From the NCBI RefSeq assembly GCF_002797935.1, contig NZ_PGER01000001.1:2170001-2234000 (forward strand): a DNA stretch of 64,000 bases. Direction: 5' to 3'. This document shows, in pieces, positions 53,702 to 63,326 of this stretch. The notes under the pieces are model-generated. The model was not told the origin of the DNA. It worked only from the letters and a program-made list of their open reading frames with translations, and searched no databases. The translations under genes were made by a program, and so were the position numbers. How positions within the stretch are numbered: position 1 is the first letter of the stretch; each line of letters opens with the position of its first letter. The DNA comes from Flavobacterium sp. 1. Its GTDB lineage: Bacteria > Bacteroidota > Bacteroidia > Flavobacteriales > Flavobacteriaceae.

Positions 53702-54331
53702 TTACTTAATTTGTGAGAAAACGTAAAACATTTCGGCCGCAATCTGCAGACTTCTTTCTTCGTATTTTTCTGCCTGCAGCGGTGTGTTATCAAATGCTTT
53801 TGGATCTTCAAAAGTAATCGGAATACGTTTTTCTGCACCCGCGATAAAAGGACAGCCACCATCGGCCTGCGAGCAAGTCATTATTGCTGCAAATTCTTTT
53901 TCTGGGTTAAAATCATCATCATAAGCTTTAGAAAAACCAATAATCGGATGCTCATTTTCGGCATATTTTATGCTATAAATCGGGTTGTTTCCATCCGCAA
54001 TGGTTTTGATTTTGAAACCCTGCTTTTCCAATGTTTTTGCAACCATCGGAAACATTGCTGTTGCTTCTGTCCCTCCCGAATAACAAAATACATTTTTTAT
54101 ATTGAAATATGCCGATGCTGTCTGCGCCCAGACTTGTGATAAATGGCTTCTTCTTGAATTGTGGGTACAAATTAGATTTAGTCTGATTTCTTGCTGGTTT
54201 ATAGCTTTTGTCTGAATAAAATCCACAAGAGGCCGTAATATTTCTTTACGTTCTGCTGTGATGTTTTCAATCTTTAAATTCTTAATTACATTTTCTATTT
54301 CTGAAAAGAGCATACTTTTGGCTGTCGTCAT
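53702..54331 (-). CDS. arsC: Arsenate reductase-like, low-molecular-weight phosphatase fold
   Basis: 209 residues, longer than the usual 130-140 because of about 45 extra N-terminal residues. The P-loop CTHNSRRS (CX5R) is present, followed by [11 protein letters not shown] and a [10 protein letters not shown] segment whose cysteines could serve as the redox pair. It reduces arsenate to arsenite for the downstream ACR3 pump. Cytoplasmic. Confidence 0.85.
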   Translation of the reverse strand: MTTAKSMLFSEIENVIKNLKIENITAERKEILRPLVDFIQTKAINQQEIRLNLICTHNSRRSHLSQVWAQTASAYFNIKNVFCYSGGTEATAMFPMVAKTLEKQGFKIKTIADGNNPIYSIKYAENEHPIIGFSKAYDDDFNPEKEFAAIMTCSQADGGCPFIAGAEKRIPITFEDPKAFDNTPLQAEKYEERSLQIAAEMFYVFSQIK

Positions 54332-54354
54332 TTTTTTTACTTATAGTTAGTTAT

Positions 54355-54822
54355 TTAACAGCATTTTCCACCAGGAACACAAGAAGCATTATTGTTCATA
54401 TCTGACAATTTCACTTTTTGCTTTTCGGTTGGAATTCCGCAATCGTCTTGCGCTAAACAAGCCGTTTGCTTGTTTAGCAATTCAAAATTTTCGCCATTGA
54501 ATTCTAAATCGTATTTACCAATTGTGGTATTTTGATATTCGACTTCAATTTCAAAATCTTCAATGCCTAACACTTTTTCTGACAATTGAATTATGTCTAA
54601 AAGTTTTTTAGGTTTCAGTCTGTGTTCAAAATCGTTTGCATCCCAAAGCTGGAAATTCACAACTGTCTCGTTACGGACAGTTCCGCCACAATCGATAAAC
54701 TTTTTGCTTATCAAACCCACTTCAGTAACATGAAAATGCTCTGGAACAAATGTTCCGTTTGGCAATTGAAAATTTACGGTTTCAACTTTGCTCAATAGCT
54801 GTTTAATTTGTGATAGTTTCAT
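54355..54822 (-). CDS. DUF6428 family protein of the arsenic operon
   Basis: 155 residues without signal peptide. I recognise it as the small protein that commonly sits between arsR and arsC in flavobacteria (DUF6428). It has cysteines at FIDCGG, TACLAQDDCGIP and a terminal SCVPGGKCC, which could bind arsenite or another metal; that is inference. It starts 18 bases after the arsR stop. Confidence 0.75.
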   Translation of the reverse strand: MKLSQIKQLLSKVETVNFQLPNGTFVPEHFHVTEVGLISKKFIDCGGTVRNETVVNFQLWDANDFEHRLKPKKLLDIIQLSEKVLGIEDFEIEVEYQNTTIGKYDLEFNGENFELLNKQTACLAQDDCGIPTEKQKVKLSDMNNNASCVPGGKCC

Positions 54823-54840
54823 AATCTTATTTTTTTAATT

Positions 54841-55173
54841 TTAACAACAATCAGTTTTCTTTTTCTCAATATGTTCGGTTACATTTTGAAAAAAACTTTT
54901 AATTTTCTCAAAACCTTTTTCATCAACACAATAGCAAATAGCGTTTCCCTCAACACTTCCTTTTATTAGTCCTGCATTTTTAAGTTCTTTCAAATGCTGC
55001 GAAATCGTTGGCTGTGCCAATGACAATTCATTTACGATGTCACCGCAAATACAAGTATCAACCTTTAGAAGATATTCAATAATTGCAATTCGGGCAGGAT
55101 GTCCTAATGCTTTTATCAAAATTGCCAGTTCGTTTTGATTATCTGTATAAAAATCCGTCTTAGTCGCTCCCAT
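54841..55173 (-). CDS. arsR: ArsR-family transcriptional repressor
   Basis: 110 residues from the ATG at 55173; the frame extends to a TTG at 55194, but that start would overlap the operator-like palindrome. The winged helix is LSLAQPTISQHLKELKNAGL (about 53-72). The CICGD motif just before it supplies an arsenite-binding cysteine pair, and the tail ends KKTDCC. It represses the operon until arsenite binds. Confidence 0.92.
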   Translation of the reverse strand: MGATKTDFYTDNQNELAILIKALGHPARIAIIEYLLKVDTCICGDIVNELSLAQPTISQHLKELKNAGLIKGSVEGNAICYCVDEKGFEKIKSFFQNVTEHIEKKKTDCC

Positions 55174-55185
55174 AGTAATATATTT

Positions 55186-55197
55186 ATATTGCAATAT
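55186..55197. promoter_or_regulatory. Putative ArsR operator
   Basis: ATATTGCAATAT, a perfect 12-base palindrome 13 bases upstream of the arsR ATG. Its position near the expected start site fits autorepression. Confidence 0.5.
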
Positions 55198-55357
55198 TAC
55201 GATATTATTTCAATTTTCCAAAAAAAATAATGCTTATTTTTCAAAATTATTCTTAAATAAGATTTGTGTGCACAAGCAATAAACCAGACATCTTATAGTT
55301 ATACTATGGATTAAAAATTGAATCCAACACTTCACTTTTTTTTTCTAATTTTGTCAA

Positions 55358-56119
55358 ATGATTAAAATAACGATTATAGGTTCTGGGAATGTAGCGCAAC
55401 ACCTGATTGATGCTTTCATGAAAAATAAGGCAATAGAAATCATTCAGGTTTTTTCAAGAACTCAAAAACAAATTACTCCCAATCTCGATTCGGGCAAAAT
55501 TATCAATGATTGGAATGCTTTGGCAGAAGCCGATTTGTATATTATAGCCGTTTCTGATGATGCTATCGCCGATGTTTCTTCACAATTACCATTTGAAAAC
55601 AGACTAGTTGTTCATACTTCTGGCAGTGCGCCATTGACATCATTAGATAATAAAAACAGAAAAGGCGTGTTTTATCCTTTACAGACTTTTACCAAAGGAA
55701 AAGAAATTGACTTTAAAACTATTCCTTTTTGTTTGGAAACAGAGTTTGAAAATGATTATGAATTGCTGGAAAAAACAGCATCTGCTATTTCTGACAGTAT
55801 TCATAAAATTGATTACCATCAACGAAAAGCATTGCATGTAGCTGCCGTTTTTGTGAATAATTTCACGAATTATCTGTACCAATTAGGAAACGATATTTGT
55901 CACGAAAACCATGTCTCATTTGACATTTTAAAACCTTTGATTCTTGAAACTGCCGAAAAATTATTGACGCTTTCACCAAAAGATGCACAAACAGGTCCAG
56001 CAAAGCGCAATGATATTTCGACTATCGAAGCTCATGAATCTTTTTTATCCAATGAAAATCAATCAACAATTTATAAAATACTAACACAATCTATACAAAA
56101 TCATGGCAAAAAGCTATAA
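55358..56119 (+). CDS. Rossmann/DUF2520 domain protein (ProC-like)
   Basis: 253 residues. The N-terminal GSGNVAQHLIDAF motif (residues 7-19) binds a dinucleotide. The C-terminal half (about 130-253) has the DUF2520 helices with HQRKALHVAAVFVNNFTNYLY. It resembles NADP oxidoreductases of the F420/ProC superfamily, substrate unknown. Its last 17 bases overlap the kdsC-like gene, so the two are coupled. Confidence 0.82.
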   Translation: MIKITIIGSGNVAQHLIDAFMKNKAIEIIQVFSRTQKQITPNLDSGKIINDWNALAEADLYIIAVSDDAIADVSSQLPFENRLVVHTSGSAPLTSLDNKNRKGVFYPLQTFTKGKEIDFKTIPFCLETEFENDYELLEKTASAISDSIHKIDYHQRKALHVAAVFVNNFTNYLYQLGNDICHENHVSFDILKPLILETAEKLLTLSPKDAQTGPAKRNDISTIEAHESFLSNENQSTIYKILTQSIQNHGKKL

Positions 56120-56630
56120 AGAAATAATGAATGATATTACTGCGTTTATCTTTGACGTAGATGGCGTACTTACTGACGGTTCGGTATTTGTTTCTAATGA
56201 AGGAGAGATGCTGAGAACAATGAATATACGCGATGGTTACGCATTGAAAGCAGCTGTAGAGAGTGGTTATCATGTATGCATTATTTCGGGCGGAAGCAAT
56301 GAGGGTGTTAGAGTAAGATTACGAAATTTAGGAATTACCGATATTCATCTAGGAACTCCAGATAAAGTAGAAACATTCAAAGAATACACAGATGTTTACA
56401 GTATAAATCCTGAACAAGTTTTGTATATGGGAGACGATATTCCAGATTATCACGTTATGAAATTAGTAGGTTTGCCTGCTTGCCCTCAAGATGCAAGTCC
56501 CGAAATTAAAACAATTTCAGGTTATATTTCGCATAAAAATGGCGGTAAAGGCGCTGTTCGCGATGTGATTGAACAAGTGATGAAAGTACAAGGAAAATGG
56601 ACAACACACTTTAACGGAAAACTCGATTAA
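56103..56630 (+). CDS. KdsC-like HAD phosphatase (3-deoxy-D-manno-octulosonate 8-phosphate phosphatase)
   Basis: 175 residues, HAD subfamily IIIA without a cap domain. The catalytic aspartates are Asp18 and Asp20 in FDVDGVLTDGS; a GGSNEGV segment and GDDIPDYHVM follow. The family dephosphorylates KDO-8-phosphate for lipopolysaccharide core synthesis. It overlaps the DUF2520 gene. Confidence 0.88.
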   Translation: MAKSYKEIMNDITAFIFDVDGVLTDGSVFVSNEGEMLRTMNIRDGYALKAAVESGYHVCIISGGSNEGVRVRLRNLGITDIHLGTPDKVETFKEYTDVYSINPEQVLYMGDDIPDYHVMKLVGLPACPQDASPEIKTISGYISHKNGGKGAVRDVIEQVMKVQGKWTTHFNGKLD

Positions 56631-56688
56631 AAAACCTATAAATTATATTTTCTACCTAACCCAACCAACCAATTTCTGATTACTTAAA

Positions 56689-57621
56689 ATGAAATACCTA
56701 AAATTAATACGTTTCCGAAATCTACTGATGATTGCTTTAATGCAGTTGCTTATCAGATACGGTTTTTTAAATTATCAAAGTATCCCTTTGGCTCTTAACG
56801 ATTGGCAATACCTATTATTAGTATTTGCAACGGTAATGATTACTGCTGGAGGCTACGTGATTAATAATATTATGGATCAGGCAACTGACAATTACAACAA
56901 ACCTAAAAAAGTTGTTGTAGGCAAAAGCATATCCGAAGTTAATGCCTATAATATTTATTTTTTTGTAACTGTACTGGGTGTTGGTACTGGTTTTTATTTA
57001 TCGAACGTGATTGCAAAACCAGGGTTTGCCGCTATATTTATTATCATTTCGGCTACATTATATCTTTATGCGACAAACTTAAAACAGATGTTGCTTATCG
57101 GGAATTTTGTTGTTGCTTTTTTACTTTCTTTTAGTGTCATTATTATTGGACTTTTCGATCTTTTGCCAGTCATCAATCCAGAAAACAAAATCGTTATGCG
57201 TGATTTGTTTTCGATACTTTTAGATTATGCACTATTTGCTTTTGTCATTAATTTTATCAGAGAAATTGTAAAAGATATGGAAGATATTAGTGGCGATTAC
57301 AAGCAAGGAATGAATACCTTACCTATCATTTTGGGATTAAAACGTACATCAAAAGTAATCTTTGTTTTAAGTTTGATTCCTCTGATTATGATTGGATATT
57401 ACATCAAAAATTATTTTTTACCCAATGATTTGCATTTAGCAACACTATATGCTTTGGCATGCATAATCTCTCCATTAATCTATTTTACGATAAAAATAGA
57501 TCATGCAAAAAAGAAGAAAGATTTTCATCAGCTAAGCACTATTTTAAAACTGATTATTTTATTCGGTCTGTTTTCTATTGTTGTTGTCACTTATAATATT
57601 CTTCACCATCACCATGCTTAA
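56689..57621 (+). CDS. UbiA-family prenyltransferase, geranylgeranylglycerol-phosphate geranylgeranyltransferase-like
   Basis: 310 residues, eight or nine membrane segments. The two Asp-rich motifs of the family are at NNIMDQATDNYNKPKK (about 60-75) and VKDMEDISGDYKQGMNTLP (about 200-218). In flavobacteria the copy beside kdsC and maf is annotated as transferring geranylgeranyl groups. A menaquinone- or haem-linked role cannot be excluded from sequence alone. Its stop overlaps the Maf start. Confidence 0.8.
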   Translation: MKYLKLIRFRNLLMIALMQLLIRYGFLNYQSIPLALNDWQYLLLVFATVMITAGGYVINNIMDQATDNYNKPKKVVVGKSISEVNAYNIYFFVTVLGVGTGFYLSNVIAKPGFAAIFIIISATLYLYATNLKQMLLIGNFVVAFLLSFSVIIIGLFDLLPVINPENKIVMRDLFSILLDYALFAFVINFIREIVKDMEDISGDYKQGMNTLPIILGLKRTSKVIFVLSLIPLIMIGYYIKNYFLPNDLHLATLYALACIISPLIYFTIKIDHAKKKKDFHQLSTILKLIILFGLFSIVVVTYNILHHHHA

Positions 57622-58195
57622 AGAAAAACTAAAAAACTATAAACTCATTTTAGCTTCTGGTTCTCCAAGAAGACAGCAATTTTTTAAAGATTTAGATTTA
57701 GATTTTGAAATTAGGCTGAAAGAAATTGAAGAAATTTTTCCGCCCGAATTAAAAGCAGCAGAAATCACTGATTACCTTGCACTCCTGAAGGCCAACGCTT
57801 TTGAAGACGAATTACAGCAAAATGATATATTAATAACGAGCGACACTATTGTTTGGCATAAAAATTGTGCTGTAGGTAAACCAAAGGATCATCAAGACGC
57901 TTTTGAAATATTAAAATCATTATCGGATAACACCCACGAAGTCATAACGTCAGTCTGTTTTAAAACAAAAACATCTTTTCATACGTTACATGAGACAACA
58001 AAGGTTACCTTTAATGCGTTAAGTGACAAAGCGATTCTTTATTATTTAGAAAATTATAAACCTTATGACAAAGCAGGAGCCTATGGAATACAAGAATGGA
58101 TTGGTTTTATTGGAGTCTCAAAAGTGGAAGGATCCTATGCTAATGTAATGGGAATGCCCACGGATAAAGTATACGAATATTTAAATAATTTGTAA
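57614..58195 (+). CDS. maf: Maf-family nucleotide pyrophosphatase
   Basis: 193 residues from the ATG at 57614, which overlaps the stop of the UbiA-family gene by eight bases; earlier in-frame starts would add hydrophobic residues unlike the family. The Maf start LILASGSPRRQQFF, the central SDTIVWHKNCAVGKP and KAGAYGIQEW are clear. It hydrolyses non-canonical nucleoside triphosphates in the cytoplasm. Confidence 0.92.
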   Translation: MLKEKLKNYKLILASGSPRRQQFFKDLDLDFEIRLKEIEEIFPPELKAAEITDYLALLKANAFEDELQQNDILITSDTIVWHKNCAVGKPKDHQDAFEILKSLSDNTHEVITSVCFKTKTSFHTLHETTKVTFNALSDKAILYYLENYKPYDKAGAYGIQEWIGFIGVSKVEGSYANVMGMPTDKVYEYLNNL

Positions 58196-58212
58196 AAAAA
58201 CCGAAAAAACAA

Positions 58213-58746
58213 ATGATTTTTTTTGATCAATATCTAAAAGAACAGATCAGCACAGGGATTTTGCTGTTGGTAGTCATTTTGCTACGTACGCTTGTTTCTA
58301 AATTAGTCAGACGATATGCAAAGACAAGCCATATTATTGAAAGAAGAACAAATTTGGTTATCAAATGCATAAATATACTCATTACGATATTAGCCATAAT
58401 TACCTTTATATTAATTTGGGGAGTCAAACCAGAAGATATTTTCATTACAATTTCGTCTGTAGCCACGGTAATAGGAGTAGCAATGTTTGCGCAATGGTCT
58501 ATTTTAAGTAATATTACTTCGGGAATTATTTTGTTTTTTTCGTTCCCTTTCAAGATTGGCGATGTTATTTTAATTCACGATAAAGATTATCTGGTAGAAG
58601 GCGAAATTGAAGATATTGGCGCATTTCATGTAACGATACGTTCAAAAGAAGGCGAAATTGTTATCTATCCCAATAACTTATTCTTTCAAAAAGGGATTTC
58701 AATTATTAAAGAACCATTAAATACAAATAGTGAATTTGTTGATTAA
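58213..58746 (+). CDS. Small MscS-type mechanosensitive channel
   Basis: 177 residues, shorter than E. coli MscS (286). Three membrane segments (about 13-28, 52-73 and 78-110) are followed by the beta domain (GDVILIHDKDYLVEGEIEDIGAFHVTIR, IYPNNLFFQKGI). The C-terminal alpha/beta cage of MscS is mostly missing. It probably helps release solutes on osmotic downshock. It starts 18 bases after maf and may be co-transcribed. Confidence 0.87.
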   Translation: MIFFDQYLKEQISTGILLLVVILLRTLVSKLVRRYAKTSHIIERRTNLVIKCINILITILAIITFILIWGVKPEDIFITISSVATVIGVAMFAQWSILSNITSGIILFFSFPFKIGDVILIHDKDYLVEGEIEDIGAFHVTIRSKEGEIVIYPNNLFFQKGISIIKEPLNTNSEFVD

Positions 58747-58796
58747 CTAACTTCTGATTATTTCTAATTTATTAACCCAACACAAATTTAAATATT

Positions 58797-59330
58797 ATGA
58801 AAACAATCAAATTAATTATTATAGCAATCCTGTTTTTTGCGGGAAGCTCAACACAAGCACAAGTTTCTGTTGATGTGAACATAGGTACCCCAAACGTAAA
58901 TGTGCATGTAGGCACACCTCCGGTTTGGGGACCTGTTGGTTATGACGAAGTAGAATATTACTATTTGCCTGATATTCAAGTTTACTATGACATTAGATTA
59001 GCACAGTATATTTATTTTGGAAATGGAAGATGGATTCGTTCCAGATATTTACCTAGCTACTGCAGAAACTATGACTTATACCGTGGCTACAAAGTAGTTT
59101 TAACTGATTACCATGGCCATTCCCCTTATACTTATTTCAATTCCCACAAAGTGAAGTATTACAAAGGCTATAAAGGAAAACCTCAAAAAAACAGAAGAGA
59201 TTATTATGATCATCATGATAATGGAAACCATGGTAATGATAACCAAGGAAATCAAGGAAATGATCATCATGATAATGGTAATCACGGTAAACATGAAGGA
59301 AAAGGAAATAATGGAAAAGGGAAACATTAA
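58797..59330 (+). CDS. Secreted protein with a His/Asn/Gly-rich tail
   Basis: 177 residues with a signal peptide (about 1-21, before QVSVDV). A Tyr-rich middle (EVEYYYLPDIQVYYDIRLAQ, then GNGRWIRSRYLP) resembles small periplasmic proteins of Bacteroidota of unknown function. Residues from about 125 are low complexity: repeated DHHDNGNHG and GNDNQGN units ending in KGKGKH. The His-rich tail could bind metal ions, by analogy only. Confidence 0.75.
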   Translation: MKTIKLIIIAILFFAGSSTQAQVSVDVNIGTPNVNVHVGTPPVWGPVGYDEVEYYYLPDIQVYYDIRLAQYIYFGNGRWIRSRYLPSYCRNYDLYRGYKVVLTDYHGHSPYTYFNSHKVKYYKGYKGKPQKNRRDYYDHHDNGNHGNDNQGNQGNDHHDNGNHGKHEGKGNNGKGKH

Positions 59331-59353
59331 TTCCAGCTTTACATAACAACAAT

Positions 59354-59385
59354 AAAAATAGCACTATAATTCAGTGCTATTTTTG
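59354..59385 (+). terminator. Terminator after the His-rich protein gene
   Basis: AAAAATAGCACT pairs with AGTGCTATTTTT around a seven-base loop. T-runs on both strands make it bidirectional between convergent genes. Confidence 0.85.
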
Positions 59386-59437
59386 TTATATATAATACAA
59401 ATAAAATAATCAACCTCAGATTAAAACAGTAAAACCA

Positions 59438-60394
59438 TCATTTAAAACATTCTCCCAGCCATTCAAAAATAGTTTTAAATACCAGATTCCGAACTGGCAT
59501 TTTTGATAAAACCAAATCATGAATAGCCCCTTTAAAACCAATAACTTCTTTGCATGGAGATTCAATTAATTTTGACTTTTCAATAATATCGTTCACACTC
59601 AAAATAGCGTCGCCATCAAACATATCTTCACTCCATTTCGAAGGATAAACAGAACGTGAGGAATGCAATATCAGAATTGGTTTAGGCACATAAATTCCTT
59701 TTGCTATCTGCAAATGTCCCTCGTGTACCGCATTTATCCATCCTGCATTTATGGATGGAGCAATATGAGGTTTCCACAGCAAATTGTAATTCCACTCACC
59801 ATAATCGTTTTTATGCAGACTTTTACCATAAAACTTCGAAAAACCAATTGGCAAAGCCAGATTGGGACTCAATCGTCCTAATAATGAAAGCACAGGAATA
59901 ACAGTTTTCTTTTGGATCCAAGGCACATTAAAATCATAAAAAGGGCTATTACAGATTAGAACATCAAAAAGATCAGTTTCCTTTCGGTCAGCAGTATATA
60001 AAGTGATAATGAGACCTCCGGTAGAATGCCCATAAAGCACTGCCTCGGAATTGCCTTCAGCTCTAATTATACGCAGTGCCTGGTCAATATCTTCATAATA
60101 CTCAGACAAATGTCTTACATTATTAGGCTTCTGATTCCGTAAAATTGACCGTCCATATTTTCTTAAATCCAAAGCATAAAAATGATAACCATTCTTCAAA
60201 AATTCTTCTGCCAATATTTCCTGAAAAAAATAATCATTAAAACCATGAATACATAAAACAGCTTTATCCGATTGTGATGTTCCTCTTTTCCTTATTAATG
60301 TAGCAGCAACTTTACCCTCATAATCATCAGGCTGAAAAATAGTCGTTTGTTCAAAACCATGCTTCAAAGTATCTTCCGTGTAGTGTATATTCAT
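59438..60394 (-). CDS. Alpha/beta hydrolase, monoacylglycerol-lipase type
   Basis: 318 residues without a clear signal peptide. The nucleophile elbow is GHSTGG, preceded by the oxyanion region CIHGFNDYFFQ, and GAIHDLVLSK near 295 carries the likely catalytic His. It fits the serine aminopeptidase S33/Hydrolase_4 group; substrate unknown. Single-gene unit. Confidence 0.85.
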   Translation of the reverse strand: MNIHYTEDTLKHGFEQTTIFQPDDYEGKVAATLIRKRGTSQSDKAVLCIHGFNDYFFQEILAEEFLKNGYHFYALDLRKYGRSILRNQKPNNVRHLSEYYEDIDQALRIIRAEGNSEAVLYGHSTGGLIITLYTADRKETDLFDVLICNSPFYDFNVPWIQKKTVIPVLSLLGRLSPNLALPIGFSKFYGKSLHKNDYGEWNYNLLWKPHIAPSINAGWINAVHEGHLQIAKGIYVPKPILILHSSRSVYPSKWSEDMFDGDAILSVNDIIEKSKLIESPCKEVIGFKGAIHDLVLSKMPVRNLVFKTIFEWLGECFK

Positions 60395-60682
60395 TTTGAG
60401 GGCAGATTAATTATAGATTTAAGAGGAAATTTAAAATTATTTCTGAAAAAGACAATTCACAGCATTCTCAAATTTAGCATTCTAATTTTAATTAATTAAC
60501 ATAATTAGCGTTATTTTTCATCAATTTTAAGAAATATTAAGCGATTATTTTCAAAAAACAACCTTACAAAACAGTAAACATTAACATAACTTTTGGAATT
60601 GCACGCAAATATTCCCATTATTTAATTAGTATTTTTGAAGTTGAACTAATCTATTTTGTTTAAAAAATAATAAACCTATTAT

Positions 60683-63214
60683 ATGCGAAAGCTTTTTTTA
60701 AAATCATTTTTGCTTTTTTTTCTTTCTATACAAATAACAAATGCCCAAAAACCACAAAAACCAAGTTCAGCCGAAATATACAATCAAATTCAGAAGCTCA
60801 ATTTTCTAGGCACTGTCCTTTATATAGCCGCACATCCCGATGACGAAAATACCCGTTTAATATCCTATCTAGCTAATGATATTCATGCCACAACCGGCTA
60901 TTTGTCACTAACGAGAGGAGATGGCGGGCAAAATTTAATAGGTCCGCAACTGAGAGAATTACTGGGAGTTATCCGAACACAAGAGCTTTTGGAAGCTAGA
61001 AAAATCGATGGAGGCGAGCAGTTTTTTTCCAGAGCCAATGACTTTGGCTATTCCAAAAATCCTGAAGAGACACTGCAAATTTGGGACAAAGAAAAAGTGC
61101 TTGCCGACCTTGTTTGGACAATCAGAAAATTCCAACCCGATGTAATCATCAACCGTTTTGACCACCGATCGCCCGGAACCACTCACGGTCATCATACTGC
61201 ATCGGCAATGCTGAGCGTAGAAGGCTTTGATTTGGCTAATAATCCGGCCTCTTTTCCGGAACAGCTGCAGCTTGTAAAACCTTGGCAGCCCAAACGCGTT
61301 TTTTTCAATACTTCATGGTGGTTTTATGGAAGCAAGGAAAAATTTGAATCGGCCGACAAAACCAATTTAGTTTCAGTTTCCACAGGAATTTATTACCCTA
61401 CTTTAGGAAAATCCAATCAGGAAATTGCGGCTTTAAGCCGCAGCAGTCATAAATCACAAGGATTTGGAAGCACGGGATCCCGCGGAGAAGACACTGAATA
61501 CTTGGAGTTTTTAAAAGGAGAACCCTTAAAAGAAAAATCATCACTTTTTGATGGAATAGACACGAGCTGGAACCGTGTAAAAGGCGGAAAACCAATTGGT
61601 GAATTAATCACAGTTATTGCCAATCAATACGATTTTAAAAACCCATCGGCCAGTATTCCAAATTTAGTGAAAGCTTACACGATGATTCAGGCATTAGATG
61701 AAAACCATTGGAAAGCGCTAAAATCAGAAGAAATAAAAAAAATAATTACTGCTTGTTCCGGTTTGTATCTGGAAGCAGTTTCTACATCACAAGAAGCAAC
61801 ACCTGGAAGCATTGTAAAACTTAACTTAGAAGCCATCAACCGAAGTGCTGTTCCAATGCAACTGGTAAGTGTTACAGCTTTACCCGAGCAAAAAACTACG
61901 GTTTTAAACACTGATCTAAAAAACAATTCAGTACAAAACAGCACAATCGATTTACAGTTGCCACAATCCTTAAACTATACGCAGCCATATTGGCTAAAAG
62001 AAAAAGGCACAGTGGGACTTTACACGGTATCCGATCAAAAAAACATTGGAATTCCTGATATAATTCGGGAGACTAAAGTTGTTTTCAATGTAAAAATTGA
62101 TGGGACAGAAATCCCATTCGAAAGAACAGTGGTTTACAAATACAACGATGATGTAAAAGGAGAAATGTATAATTTTTTAGATATTGTTCCAATTGTGACT
62201 ACTGCAATTCAAGATAAAGTATTGCTTTTTCCCAATACCAAACCAAAATATGTAGGCATCACCATAAAAGCCGGAAAAAATGATATAAAGGGAAATTTAA
62301 AACTGGACTTGCCTACAGACTGGAAAATTTCACCAGCATCTATTCCTTTTCAATTAGACAAAAAAGGAATGGAACAAACCGTTTATTTTGAAGTTACACC
62401 TCCTGCGCAAATGAGCGAAATTATTGGAAAAAGCATAGCAACTATTGATGGCATTCCATACGATAAAGAGCAAATCAACATCAATTATGACCATATTACA
62501 AAACAGCAGGTTTTAAAAACTTCTGAGGTAAAATGCATTCGGGTGGATTTGAAAACGAATGAAGAAAAAATCGCCTATATCATGGGAGCGGGTGATGAAG
62601 TACCTAAGAGTTTGACACAAATGGGATATAAAGTAACACTCGTAAAACCAGAAGAAATAACTCCTGAAAAGCTTGACTCTTTTGATGTTGTCATGACTGG
62701 AGTGCGCGCTTATAATACAGTTCAAGCATTGGCAAACAAACAAGATATTTTATTTGATTTTGTAAAAAGCGGTAAAACAATGATTGTCCAATACAATACT
62801 ACCGATGATTTGGTAACCTCAAATATTGCTCCTTATCCGCTGAAAGTTTCGAGAGACAGAGTTACAGAGGAAAATGCTGAAGTCCGTTTTCTGGCACCTA
62901 ATCATCCTGCACTGCATTACCCTAATGTGATTACGCAAAATGATTTTAAAGGCTGGAAGCAGGAACAGGGATTGTATTATCCCAAAGAATTTGACAAAGC
63001 CTTTACTCCTATCCTATCGTCGAATGACAAAGGAGAAAGTCCAAAAGACGGTGCACTGCTGATTGCTCCTTACGGAAAAGGAAATTATATTTATACAGGA
63101 TTGAGCCTTTTTAGAGAATTGCCGGAAGGGGTCCCTGGAGCTTATAAATTATTATCCAACCTTATTTCGATTAAGCCTTCGGTAACTATTCCTAATCAAA
63201 AAATAAAACAATAA
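60683..63214 (+). CDS. Large secreted PIG-L family deacetylase
   Basis: 843 residues with a signal peptide (about 1-21). The PIG-L/LmbE zinc motif AAHPDDEN lies near residue 51, with the third ligand in THGHHTASA near 170. The long C-terminal part carries beta-sandwich segments (about 360-600) and a ThuA-like end (GVRAYNTVQALANKQDILFD, about 670-830). LmbE enzymes remove N-acetyl groups from sugars. It is followed by a 35-residue membrane protein and a sodium:solute symporter on the same strand, so deacetylation and uptake of a sugar is a reasonable guess. Confidence 0.88.
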   Translation: MRKLFLKSFLLFFLSIQITNAQKPQKPSSAEIYNQIQKLNFLGTVLYIAAHPDDENTRLISYLANDIHATTGYLSLTRGDGGQNLIGPQLRELLGVIRTQELLEARKIDGGEQFFSRANDFGYSKNPEETLQIWDKEKVLADLVWTIRKFQPDVIINRFDHRSPGTTHGHHTASAMLSVEGFDLANNPASFPEQLQLVKPWQPKRVFFNTSWWFYGSKEKFESADKTNLVSVSTGIYYPTLGKSNQEIAALSRSSHKSQGFGSTGSRGEDTEYLEFLKGEPLKEKSSLFDGIDTSWNRVKGGKPIGELITVIANQYDFKNPSASIPNLVKAYTMIQALDENHWKALKSEEIKKIITACSGLYLEAVSTSQEATPGSIVKLNLEAINRSAVPMQLVSVTALPEQKTTVLNTDLKNNSVQNSTIDLQLPQSLNYTQPYWLKEKGTVGLYTVSDQKNIGIPDIIRETKVVFNVKIDGTEIPFERTVVYKYNDDVKGEMYNFLDIVPIVTTAIQDKVLLFPNTKPKYVGITIKAGKNDIKGNLKLDLPTDWKISPASIPFQLDKKGMEQTVYFEVTPPAQMSEIIGKSIATIDGIPYDKEQININYDHITKQQVLKTSEVKCIRVDLKTNEEKIAYIMGAGDEVPKSLTQMGYKVTLVKPEEITPEKLDSFDVVMTGVRAYNTVQALANKQDILFDFVKSGKTMIVQYNTTDDLVTSNIAPYPLKVSRDRVTEENAEVRFLAPNHPALHYPNVITQNDFKGWKQEQGLYYPKEFDKAFTPILSSNDKGESPKDGALLIAPYGKGNYIYTGLSLFRELPEGVPGAYKLLSNLISIKPSVTIPNQKIKQ

Positions 63215-63215
63215 C

Positions 63216-63323
63216 ATGGATCCAAACAACCCAAAAATTTGGTCAAAAAGCTACACACTCGTTCTGATAGCTAATGCCCTGTTTATCATTATTTTCTATT
63301 TAATTATGAAATTATACTCTTAA
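63216..63323 (+). CDS. Small single-span membrane protein (35 residues)
   Basis: The ATG is two bases after the PIG-L gene stop and the TAA three bases before the symporter ATG. The peptide has a polar start (MDPNNPKIWSKSY) and one hydrophobic helix (TLVLIANALFIIIFYLIM). The tight spacing on both sides and the clean topology make it a likely real gene, probably a small partner of the symporter; that role is inferred. Confidence 0.7.
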   Translation: MDPNNPKIWSKSYTLVLIANALFIIIFYLIMKLYS

Positions 63324-63326
63324 GCT

